DNA from: Pelagibius sp965227505
Lineage (GTDB): Bacteria > Pseudomonadota > Alphaproteobacteria > Kiloniellales > Kiloniellaceae
Direction of reading: 5' to 3'
DNA: 64,000 nt
Assembly (NCBI RefSeq): GCF_965227505.1
Contig: NZ_OZ245757.1
Location: 930,001 to 994,000, forward strand
Shown here: piece after piece, positions 48,796 through 57,203 of the stretch
How the letters are laid out: each line of letters starts with the position of its first letter
Numbering within the stretch: the first letter of the stretch is position 1
Position numbers and translations under genes: made by a program
Notes under the pieces: generated by a model
Database searches by the model: none
What the model was told of the DNA's origin: nothing
Seen by the model: the letters and a program-made list of their open reading frames with translations, nothing else

Positions 48796-50064
48796 ATGAG
48801 TATTTACGGCGCAATGTTTGCCGGTGTGTCGGGTCTAGCCGCTCAGAGCAATGCTCTGGGCATGATCTCCGACAACATCGCAAACGTGAACACCATCGGG
48901 TACAAGGGCGTGAGCGCGCGCTTCTCGACCCTGGTTACCCAGGCGGCGACCGATACGACTCACACGCCGGGCGGCGTGAGCTCCTCGCCCTACTCCTTCA
49001 TCGACCGCCAGGGCCTTCTGCAGGGCTCGGCTTCCGGCACCGATCTGGCGGTGGCGGGCCAGGGCTTCTTCGTGGTCAACGAGTCGGCAAACCCCGGCTT
49101 CGGCGACGATTACTACTTCACCCGTGCCGGATCGTTCAATCCTGACCAGAACGGCAACCTGGTGAACGCCGCCGGCTACTTCCTGCAGGGCTATGACATC
49201 CGCAACACCGCCGCCCCGCCCAGCGCCAGCACCTTCACCGGTCTGCAGACGGTGAACATCTCCAACCTCTCGGGCAGCGCGGCGGCCACGACCAACATCG
49301 CCCTGGGCGTCAACCTGCCCTCCACCGCACCGACGACCGCGCCGGGCAACTCCTTCTCGGTCACAGCGCAGGTCTTCGATTCCCTGGGTAATGCCCACGA
49401 CATGGACATCACCTTCACCAAGACCGCAGCCAACACCTGGACCTGGACTGCCGGCAACCCGACGCTGGATGGCGGGGCAACGGCTTCCGGTACGGCAGCC
49501 GGTACCGGCACCATCACCTTCGCCACTGACGGTACGCCTTCGGCCTTCACGCCGGCAGCCCCCAGCATCACGCTGACCGGCTTCACCACCGGCGCCGGCA
49601 ACGCCACGATCACCCTGGACCTGGGTACGGTGGGCGCGACCGACGGCCTGACCCAGTTCGCGGGCGATTTCACCATCTCCAACATCGATCAGGACGGTGT
49701 GCGCTTCGGCAACTACACCGGCATAACAATCAGTGAACAGGGGATTGTGACAGCGCTCTTCGACAACGGGCAGAGACTGGATATCTACCAGTTGCCTCTC
49801 GGTATGTTCCGAAACCCCAATGGCCTGGAGGCCCGCACCGGCAACGTCTACCTGGAAACCAACCGCTCCGGTAACTTCCAGCTGAACCTGGCGGGCAACG
49901 GCGGGGCCGGCGATATCGCCCCGGCGGCGCTGGAATCCTCCACCGTGGACCTGGCCGAGGAGTTCACAAAGATGATCATCACCCAGCGGGCCTACTCCGC
50001 AAACACCAAGGTGATCACAACGGCAGATGACATGCTTGAAGAGCTGATCCGCGTGAAGCGATAG
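48796..50064 (+). CDS. flgE: flagellar hook protein FlgE
   Basis: 422 residues, normal for alphaproteobacterial hooks. The start SIYGAMFAGVSGLAAQSNALGMISDNIANVNTIGYKGVSARFSTLVTQ is diagnostic. The middle has YYFTRAGSFNPDQNGNLVNAAGYFLQGYD and a Thr/Ala/Gly-rich variable domain. The C-terminal helix is EEFTKMIITQRAYSANTKVITTADDMLEELIRVKR. It ends the fliS2-fliK-flgD-flgE unit. Confidence 0.97.
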   Translation: MSIYGAMFAGVSGLAAQSNALGMISDNIANVNTIGYKGVSARFSTLVTQAATDTTHTPGGVSSSPYSFIDRQGLLQGSASGTDLAVAGQGFFVVNESANPGFGDDYYFTRAGSFNPDQNGNLVNAAGYFLQGYDIRNTAAPPSASTFTGLQTVNISNLSGSAAATTNIALGVNLPSTAPTTAPGNSFSVTAQVFDSLGNAHDMDITFTKTAANTWTWTAGNPTLDGGATASGTAAGTGTITFATDGTPSAFTPAAPSITLTGFTTGAGNATITLDLGTVGATDGLTQFAGDFTISNIDQDGVRFGNYTGITISEQGIVTALFDNGQRLDIYQLPLGMFRNPNGLEARTGNVYLETNRSGNFQLNLAGNGGAGDIAPAALESSTVDLAEEFTKMIITQRAYSANTKVITTADDMLEELIRVKR

Positions 50065-50077
50065 GTTAACGCCACCG

Positions 50078-50123
50078 GACCCGAGCGACCGCAAGCCCTG
50101 AGGCCTGCGGTGGTTCGGGTCCT
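50078..50123 (+). terminator. hairpin after flgE, possible terminator
   Basis: GGACCCGA pairs with TCGGGTCC, enclosing a second CCGCA/TGCGG stem. The following sequence is TTAAGG instead of a T-run, so termination may be partial or rho-dependent. Confidence 0.45.
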
Positions 50124-50144
50124 TAAGGAAGCCTTCAAGATCTC

Positions 50145-50159
50145 TAAAGCAACCCTTAA
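50145..50159 (+). promoter_or_regulatory. CtrA-like box upstream of sciP
   Basis: TAAAGCAACCCTTAA, half sites seven bases apart (first one TAAA), about 65 bases before sciP. A further TTAA lies at about 50177. In Caulobacter sciP transcription depends on CtrA. Confidence 0.55.
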
Positions 50160-50221
50160 CTACCTGATTTAGCGAATTTTAAACAGGGCACGCCTATCCT
50201 GACCGGCACAGAGAGAGTGTG

Positions 50222-50572
50222 ATGAACCACGGGAACTTGTTGATGTATTCCGACAGCTCAGGTAGGCCGAGCAACATCATCGGTCCGGCAGGCAAGCCGC
50301 TGACCCTTGACGACCTGCCCCCGCCGTCAACGCGGCGCTGGGTGATCCGCCGCAAGGCCGAGGTCGTGACCGCCGTGCGCGCCGGGCTCCTGACCCTGGA
50401 AGAGGCCTGCGAGCGCTACAACCTTTCGGTCGAGGAGTTCCTGTCCTGGCAGAGCCTCATCGACAAGCATGGTATGCGCGGCCTTCGCACCACCCGCCTG
50501 CAGCAGTACCGCCGCGTTGCCGGCCGCAGCAGCCCGCCCGAGAAATCCGACGACAACCGTTCGGGTTCCTGA
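50222..50572 (+). CDS. sciP: SciP, CtrA inhibitory protein (DUF1153)
   Basis: SciP is a small helix-turn-helix protein that binds CtrA and blocks its activation of flagellar promoters. The 116 residues contain the almost invariant DUF1153 core: LTLDDLPPPSTRRWVIRRKAEVVTAVRAGLLTLEEACERYNLSVEEFLSWQSLIDKHGMRGLRTTRLQQYR. A GTG at 50219 is directly before the chosen ATG. Its N- and C-terminal ends are longer than in Caulobacter. The gene stands alone between flgE and fliF with a CtrA-like box before it. Confidence 0.93.
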   Translation: MNHGNLLMYSDSSGRPSNIIGPAGKPLTLDDLPPPSTRRWVIRRKAEVVTAVRAGLLTLEEACERYNLSVEEFLSWQSLIDKHGMRGLRTTRLQQYRRVAGRSSPPEKSDDNRSGS

Positions 50573-50612
50573 AGCTGCCTCAGCAAGCCTAGGGCGGTCC
50601 ACGCCGCTCCCT

Positions 50613-50654
50613 TCAGACCCGCACCCTCAAACCCGCCCCCTCAGACCCGCACCG
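50613..50654. repeat. 14-base tandem repeat, three copies
   Basis: TCAGACCCGCACCC, TCAAACCCGCCCCC and TCAGACCCGCACCG lie head to tail in the non-coding region after sciP. No function is evident. Confidence 0.8.
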
Positions 50655-50697
50655 GACCGATCGGGGGCCAGCCAGCCCCTCCCAGCCAATCTGACAG

Positions 50698-50725
50698 CCC
50701 CGCCGCAGGCCTCCGGCGGGGTTTC
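50698..50725 (+). terminator. probable terminator after sciP
   Basis: CCCCGCCG and CGGCGGGG form an eight-pair stem around an eight-base loop, followed by TTTCC. The T-run is short. About 125 bases after the sciP stop. Confidence 0.6.
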
Positions 50726-50822
50726 CGCTGTCTGGTCCCCGCCCCCTTCGCGGCCCCGCTCCTTTCTCGGCCCCACGCCGTTCCCGCGCCCGCGCCGGGC
50801 GGGAAAAAACTTCCCATCGAGT

Positions 50823-50838
50823 AGGCAAATATTGCCCG
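50823..50838. promoter_or_regulatory. FlbD-like site in the fliF promoter region
   Basis: AGGCAAATATTGCCCG, a near-palindrome of the recurring type, lies only 4 bases from the CtrA-like box and in front of fliF. In Caulobacter FlbD represses fliF from such a promoter-proximal site. Confidence 0.6.
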
Positions 50839-50841
50839 CTG

Positions 50842-50856
50842 TTAACGGCGCCTTTA
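50842..50856 (+). promoter_or_regulatory. CtrA-like box in the fliF promoter region
   Basis: TTAACGGCGCCTTTA: TTAA and TTTA seven bases apart. It lies about 120 bases upstream of the fliF start. In Caulobacter fliF is a CtrA-activated early operon. Confidence 0.55.
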
Positions 50857-50978
50857 CCGGAAGCCCCTAGCCTAAAAAACGTAAGCCAGCCAAAGCGATG
50901 AACTGATAAACGCTGGTTCGATGGAGCCTCTGGTCGAAGGCTCTGATTGCGGTCGTTAGAGTTTCAGGACGGTAAACT

Positions 50979-52685
50979 TTGAACTCTCTATTTGAGACGC
51001 TAAGAAACCTGGGCCCCGCGCGCCTGGGGACAATGGCTGCGGTTGCCGCGGGCATCATTGCCTTCTTCATTTATCTGACAAGCCGCCTGGCATCGCCCGA
51101 GATGGCACTGCTTTACGCCGATCTCGATGCGCAGGACAGCGGACAGATCACTGCGCGTCTGGAACAGATGAACGTGCCCTACCGCATCTCCGAAGACGGC
51201 GGACAGATCCTGGTGCCACATGACCAGGTCGGCCGCACGCGTCTGGTGATCGCTGAAGAAGGTCTGCCGAGCGGTGGCTCGATCGGCTATGAGATCTTCG
51301 ACCGTTCGGAAGGGCTGGGCACGACCAACTTTGTCCAGAACATCAATCATGTCCGCGCCCTTGAAGGCGAGTTGGCACGCACCATCAGGTCGGTTTCAAA
51401 CGTGAAGCAGGCCCGGGTGCATCTGGTTCTGCCGCGCCGGGAGCTGTTCAGTCGCGAACGGCAGAATCCCAGCGCCTCGATCGTGCTGATGCTCGGCGGC
51501 GCCCGCGGCATCGACCGTCAGCAGGTCTCGGCGATCCAGCACCTGGTGGCTGCGGCAGTGCCGGGGCTGAAACCGAACATGGTGTCAATCGTCGACGACA
51601 GCGGAACGCTGCTGGCGCGGGGTGCGGCCGAAGGCGACCTGGAGCAGTCGGCTTCCCGGGCCGAAGAGATGCGGGTGGGCTTTGAGGCCCGCATGGTCCG
51701 CACGATCGAAGAACTGCTGTCGCGCTCCCTGGGTGCCGGCAACGTCCGCGCACAGGTTTCCGCCGAGATGGACTTCGACCGCATCACCGAGAACGCGGAG
51801 ATCTTCGATCCGGACGGCCAGGTTGTCCGCTCCACGCAGGTGGTGGAAGAGCAGGCAAACAGCCAGGACGGAGCGCCCGCCGGCGTCACCGTCGGCAACA
51901 ATCTGCCTGACGCCCTGCCCGACCTCGACGAGGGCGGCGGCAGCCAGAGCCAGACTTCGCGCACGGAAGAAACCGTCAACTACGAGATCACCAAGACCGT
52001 CAAGACCCACATCCGCGAGGCCGGCCTGGTCCGGCGCATTTCCGTTGCGGTGATGGTGAACGGCAGATCGGTGACCAACGAAGAAGGCCAATCGGCCTAC
52101 GAAGCCCGCACGCAGGAGGAGATGGAGAAGATTGCCTCGCTCGTGCGCTCGGCTGTCGGCTACGATGAGACCCGCGGCGATACCATCGAAGTCGTGGAGA
52201 TGCCCTTTATCGAGCTCGAAGGCTCCGAGGGGATCGTCGAGACGAGTTTCCTCGGTCTCGCGAAGGCCGACCTGATGCGCGCTGCCGAGCTGCTGGTTCT
52301 GGGTGTGGTCGCCGTCCTGGTTCTGCTTCTGGTGGTCCGGCCTCTGCTCGGCCGCCTGCTCGAAGTCGACGAAGCCGAAGGCGGCGAAGGGGCGCCCGGG
52401 CTGCTGCCCGACGGCAGCCCTCAGCCTGTCCTTACCGGGCCGGACGGGCAGCCGGTACCGCGCCTGCCCGGCGATCCCACAACCACCGTGGCAACGATGG
52501 TCGACGGCGGTGGCGGCGAGCTTGCCGACAGCAACGTAGCCAGTGAAATCGATCAGATGATCGACCTGAACCAGGTCTCGGGCCGGGTCCGGGCATCTTC
52601 TATCCGGAAGATCGGCGAGATCATCGAGAAACATCCGGAAGAGGCGGTCGGGATCATCCGCGGCTGGCTCTACGCCGACGCCTAG
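50979..52685 (+). CDS. fliF: flagellar MS-ring protein FliF
   Basis: 568 residues. I keep the TTG start at 50979: it has a good SD (AGGAC, eight bases before), and the next ATG (51032) would remove the N-terminal cytoplasmic helix. Membrane helices are at about residues 19-37 and 440-460. The periplasmic RBM region includes LYADLDAQDSGQITARLEQMNVPYRI and VRALEGELARTIRSV. The C-terminal ASSIRKIGEIIEKHPEEAVGIIRGWL is the FliG-binding segment. First gene of the long fliF-to-602-residue-gene run. Confidence 0.96.
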   Translation: MNSLFETLRNLGPARLGTMAAVAAGIIAFFIYLTSRLASPEMALLYADLDAQDSGQITARLEQMNVPYRISEDGGQILVPHDQVGRTRLVIAEEGLPSGGSIGYEIFDRSEGLGTTNFVQNINHVRALEGELARTIRSVSNVKQARVHLVLPRRELFSRERQNPSASIVLMLGGARGIDRQQVSAIQHLVAAAVPGLKPNMVSIVDDSGTLLARGAAEGDLEQSASRAEEMRVGFEARMVRTIEELLSRSLGAGNVRAQVSAEMDFDRITENAEIFDPDGQVVRSTQVVEEQANSQDGAPAGVTVGNNLPDALPDLDEGGGSQSQTSRTEETVNYEITKTVKTHIREAGLVRRISVAVMVNGRSVTNEEGQSAYEARTQEEMEKIASLVRSAVGYDETRGDTIEVVEMPFIELEGSEGIVETSFLGLAKADLMRAAELLVLGVVAVLVLLLVVRPLLGRLLEVDEAEGGEGAPGLLPDGSPQPVLTGPDGQPVPRLPGDPTTTVATMVDGGGGELADSNVASEIDQMIDLNQVSGRVRASSIRKIGEIIEKHPEEAVGIIRGWLYADA

Positions 52686-52700
52686 CCTGGAGGAGCTGCG

Positions 52701-53714
52701 ATGGCGCGCGAAGACATCCAGAGTATGAGCGGACCGGACAAGGCCGCGCTGCTGATGCTTGCGGTTGGCGAGGATAATGCGGCGCGCCTCTTCAGCATGA
52801 TGGAAGACGACGAGATTCGCGAGCTGTCGCAGGCCATGGCGAATCTCGGGACCGTCACGTCCGAACTAATCGAGCAGATGCTTGTGGAGTTTGCCGACCG
52901 CATCTCCACCACCGGCTCTGTGATCGGCAACTACGACAGCACAGAACGCCTGCTGAGCAAGGTCCTCGACAAGGAAAAGGTCGAGGGCATCATGGAGGAA
53001 ATCCGCGGTCCTGCCGGGCGCACCATGTGGGACAAGCTGGCCAACGTCAACGAGATGGTGCTGGCCAATTACTTGAAGAACGAGTATCCGCAGACCGTCG
53101 CCGTCGTGCTCTCCAAGATCAAGCCGGAGCATGCCGCCAAGGTGCTCGGCGTTCTGCCCGAACCCTTCGCCATGGAAGTGGTGATGCGCATGCTGCGCAT
53201 GGAAGCCGTCCAGAAAGAGGTGCTGGACGACGTCGAGCGCACGCTGCGTAACGAGTTCATGTCGAACCTGGCGAAGACCAACCGCCGGGATTCCCACGAG
53301 CTGATGGCGGACATCTTCAACTACCTGGACCGCACGCTGGAGTCGCGCTTTCTCACGGCATTGGAGGAACGCAACCGGGATTCCGCCGAGCGCATCAAGG
53401 CTCTGATGTTCACCTTCGAGGATCTCGGAAACCTGGACCCTGGCGGTATCCAGACCCTGCTCGGCGCCGCCGACAAGGACAAGCTGGCCATCGCCCTGAA
53501 GGGCTGCTCGGAATCGCTGCGCGACTTCTTCTTCTCGAACATGTCGGAGCGCGCGGCAAAGATCATGAAGGAGGACATGCAGTCCATGGGGCCGGTACGC
53601 CTCAAGGACGTCGACGAGGCGCAGATGTACATGGTCACCACGGCCAAGGATCTCGCCGAAAGGGGGGACATCGTGATCAGCGAAAGCAAGGGAGAGGACG
53701 AACTCGTCTACTAG
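52701..53714 (+). CDS. fliG: flagellar motor switch protein FliG
   Basis: C-ring torque protein of 337 residues. Features include the N-terminal SGPDKAALLMLAVGEDNAARLFSMMEDDEI, the middle EHPQT-like motif written EYPQTVAVVLSKIKPEHAAKVLGVLPEPF, and the C-terminal charged helix with MFTFEDLGNLDPGGIQTLL and FFSNMSERAAKIMKEDMQSMGPVRLKDVDEAQ. The torque-helix charges are conserved by eye. It is 15 bases after fliF. Confidence 0.97.
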   Translation: MAREDIQSMSGPDKAALLMLAVGEDNAARLFSMMEDDEIRELSQAMANLGTVTSELIEQMLVEFADRISTTGSVIGNYDSTERLLSKVLDKEKVEGIMEEIRGPAGRTMWDKLANVNEMVLANYLKNEYPQTVAVVLSKIKPEHAAKVLGVLPEPFAMEVVMRMLRMEAVQKEVLDDVERTLRNEFMSNLAKTNRRDSHELMADIFNYLDRTLESRFLTALEERNRDSAERIKALMFTFEDLGNLDPGGIQTLLGAADKDKLAIALKGCSESLRDFFFSNMSERAAKIMKEDMQSMGPVRLKDVDEAQMYMVTTAKDLAERGDIVISESKGEDELVY

Positions 53715-53732
53715 GCGGTTCGGCAATCAGCC

Positions 53733-54488
53733 ATGGACACTCACGACAAGTTCCTGTTCGAAACCTCCTTCGAGCCGAATGTGCTGTCAGGCGCGGCGCA
53801 GGCACGGGCTGCCGAGGAAGCGGAACCGGAAGAGCCCCCTGCCCCGACCTTCAGCGAAGAAGAACTCGCCGCCGCCAAACAGGCCTCCTTCGCGGAAGGC
53901 AAGGCCATCGGCGAAGCAGAGGCCGAACGCGGCATCGCGCAGCGCACCGCCGAGCAGCTGGCCCAGCTTTCCGCGAAGTTCGAGGCACTTTCCACCGAAA
54001 TGAACGAAAAGGTGGACACCACCCACCGGGAAACCCTGACCGCCGCGATGGCGGTGGTGCGAAAGCTGTTCCCGCGCCTCAGCGAAAGTCAGGCGCAGAC
54101 GGAAATCCAAGCCGTTGTCGAGGACTGCCTGGAACGCCTGCGCGACGAGCCGCGCCTCGTGGTGCGTGCGGCCGACCAGGACCTCGATGCCCTCAAGCTG
54201 CACCTGGACGGCTGCGTCAAGCGCAGCGGCTTCAACGGCGCCCTGGTGTTCCTCGCGGACGACCGTCTCAGCCCGGGCGACATCCGGGTTGAATGGGCCG
54301 ATGGCGGCGCGGAACGCGATCTGGCCGCGTTGTGGCGTGAGATCGACGCCATCATCGAGAGAACCCTCGGCCACGAGACGGAAGCGCAGGGCAAGGCCTC
54401 GAAGGCCGCCGAACCGCAGGCCGCAGAAGAACCGCAGACGCCCCCGCCGGCCGCCGTCGAGCCGCTGCGGCGGGCGAAAACCGCCTAG
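53733..54488 (+). CDS. fliH: flagellar export ATPase regulator FliH
   Basis: FliH binds FliI and docks it to the export gate. The 251-residue protein opens with HDKFLFETSFEPNVL, then an acidic Pro-rich segment and a long coiled coil (EEELAAAKQASFAEGKAIGEAEAERGIAQRTAEQLAQ). The C-terminal part resembles the V-type ATPase subunit E fold. The Ala/Glu/Pro-rich tail is species-specific. FliI itself is encoded on the other strand at the window edge. Confidence 0.88.
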   Translation: MDTHDKFLFETSFEPNVLSGAAQARAAEEAEPEEPPAPTFSEEELAAAKQASFAEGKAIGEAEAERGIAQRTAEQLAQLSAKFEALSTEMNEKVDTTHRETLTAAMAVVRKLFPRLSESQAQTEIQAVVEDCLERLRDEPRLVVRAADQDLDALKLHLDGCVKRSGFNGALVFLADDRLSPGDIRVEWADGGAERDLAALWREIDAIIERTLGHETEAQGKASKAAEPQAAEEPQTPPPAAVEPLRRAKTA

Positions 54489-54515
54489 CGGCGTCATGTT
54501 GAGAGGAGGTCTTAA

Positions 54516-54875
54516 ATGACCGAAGAAGACAGCCTGGACCTGGCCGACCTCGACGTCGGCAACCCGGAGCCGGCTCCCGAGGAGGAAGACACCGGCCAGC
54601 TGCCCGACGGTGGCCGGCCGCCGACCAACGCCAAGGAACTGGAGGCGGTCTATGACATCCCCGTCCAGGTTTCCGCCGTCCTCGGCAAGGCGAACATGCA
54701 GGTCAGCCAGCTTCTGAAACTGGGCCGCGGCGCGGTTGTCGAGCTCGACCGCAAGGTCGGCGAGGCGATTGACATCTATGTCAACAATCGGCTGGTGGCG
54801 CGCGGCGAGGTCGTCGTGGTCGAGGAACACCTCGGCGTCACCATGACCGAGATCATCAAGGTCGACCGCAGCTAG
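54516..54875 (+). CDS. fliN: flagellar motor switch protein FliN
   Basis: 119 residues. An acidic N-terminal head is followed by the SpoA domain (VYDIPVQVSAVLGKANMQVSQLLKLGRGAVVELDRKVGEAIDIYVNNRLVARGEVVVVEEHLGVTMTEII). This is the diagnostic C-ring sequence. AGGAGG SD is present before the ATG. The gene lies between fliH and motA. Confidence 0.97.
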   Translation: MTEEDSLDLADLDVGNPEPAPEEEDTGQLPDGGRPPTNAKELEAVYDIPVQVSAVLGKANMQVSQLLKLGRGAVVELDRKVGEAIDIYVNNRLVARGEVVVVEEHLGVTMTEIIKVDRS

Positions 54876-54903
54876 GCGGCATCGGGCGGAGATCCTCGAA
54901 ACC

Positions 54904-55746
54904 ATGGCGAACGTGGACACCACGAGCAGCAGTCGGCAGCCCGCCGCAGCGCCCCAGGCGCCGCGGATCGGCCCGACCGTTGACTTCGCCACCTTGCTGG
55001 GTGTCAGCGGCGCCTTTGCAATGATCGCCGGCGCCATGGTGCTCGGCGGCCAGCCCTCCGCCTTTCTGGATATTCCCGCGGTGCTGATCGTGATCGGCGG
55101 CACCTTCCTGGTCACCACCGTCTCCTTCAGCCTGACCGAGATCGGGCAGTCGCAGGGCCTGATGCTGCGCGCCGCGGTCTACAACTCGGAGTCGCCCGAC
55201 AACGCCGTGCTGCAGGCGCTCTATCTGGCGGATCTCGCACGCAAACGCGGGCGTCTGGCGCTGCAGAACGTCACCGACGACCTGATAGGCGTCCCCTTCC
55301 TGCACCGCGCCATCACGCTTGTGGTCGACGGCCTGCCCGCCGAGGAGGTGGAGCGCATTCTGTCTCAGGAAAGCCAAGCAACCTACGACCGTCATCTGCG
55401 CTCGGCTGGCGTGCTGCGCCGCGCGGGTGAAGTCGCGCCGGCCATGGGATTGATCGGCACGCTGATCGGCCTGGTGCAGATGCTGGGCAATCTCGATGAC
55501 CCTTCGGCCATCGGCCCGGCGATGGCCGTGGCGCTGCTGACGACTTTTTATGGCGCCGTGCTGGCAAACATGGTGTTCACGCCGCTGGCAACCAAGCTCG
55601 AGCGCAACGCCCGGATCGAACTGGCCGTGCGACAGATCTACACCATCGGCGCAGCCTCGATCAGCCGACAGGAAAACCCGCGGCGGCTTGAACTGCTGCT
55701 GAACACCGTTTTGGCGCCCCGTGAGAGAGTTGATTATTTCAGTTAA
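54904..55746 (+). CDS. motA: flagellar stator protein MotA
   Basis: 280 residues with four membrane segments. The second pair has the conserved prolines: EVAPAMGLIGTLIGLVQMLGNLDDPSAIGPAMAVALLTTFYGAVLANMVFTPLATKLE (about residues 176-240). The cytoplasmic loop between segments 2 and 3 is charged. The N-terminus is extended by a Ser/Ala/Pro-rich stretch of about 25 residues. It lies in the fliF operon, 45 kb from motB, so stator assembly depends on two transcription units. Confidence 0.9.
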   Translation: MANVDTTSSSRQPAAAPQAPRIGPTVDFATLLGVSGAFAMIAGAMVLGGQPSAFLDIPAVLIVIGGTFLVTTVSFSLTEIGQSQGLMLRAAVYNSESPDNAVLQALYLADLARKRGRLALQNVTDDLIGVPFLHRAITLVVDGLPAEEVERILSQESQATYDRHLRSAGVLRRAGEVAPAMGLIGTLIGLVQMLGNLDDPSAIGPAMAVALLTTFYGAVLANMVFTPLATKLERNARIELAVRQIYTIGAASISRQENPRRLELLLNTVLAPRERVDYFS

Positions 55747-55788
55747 CAGTGATTACCGGATTCAACAGTTAGGACGTGGAGAGAAGGC

Positions 55789-57171
<1,383 letters not shown>

Positions 57172-57203
57172 ACGAAAGCGGATAAAGCGGCACGAGAGCC
57201 AAG

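Larger units (their letters stand above)
50573..50978 (+). promoter_or_regulatory. 406-base region between sciP and fliF
   Basis: It contains a 14-base tandem repeat (50613-50654), the sciP terminator (50698-50725), a GGGAAAAAACTTCCC element near 50801-50815, the FlbD-like site at 50823-50838 and the CtrA-like box at 50842-50856. No coding frame is supported. Confidence 0.75.
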
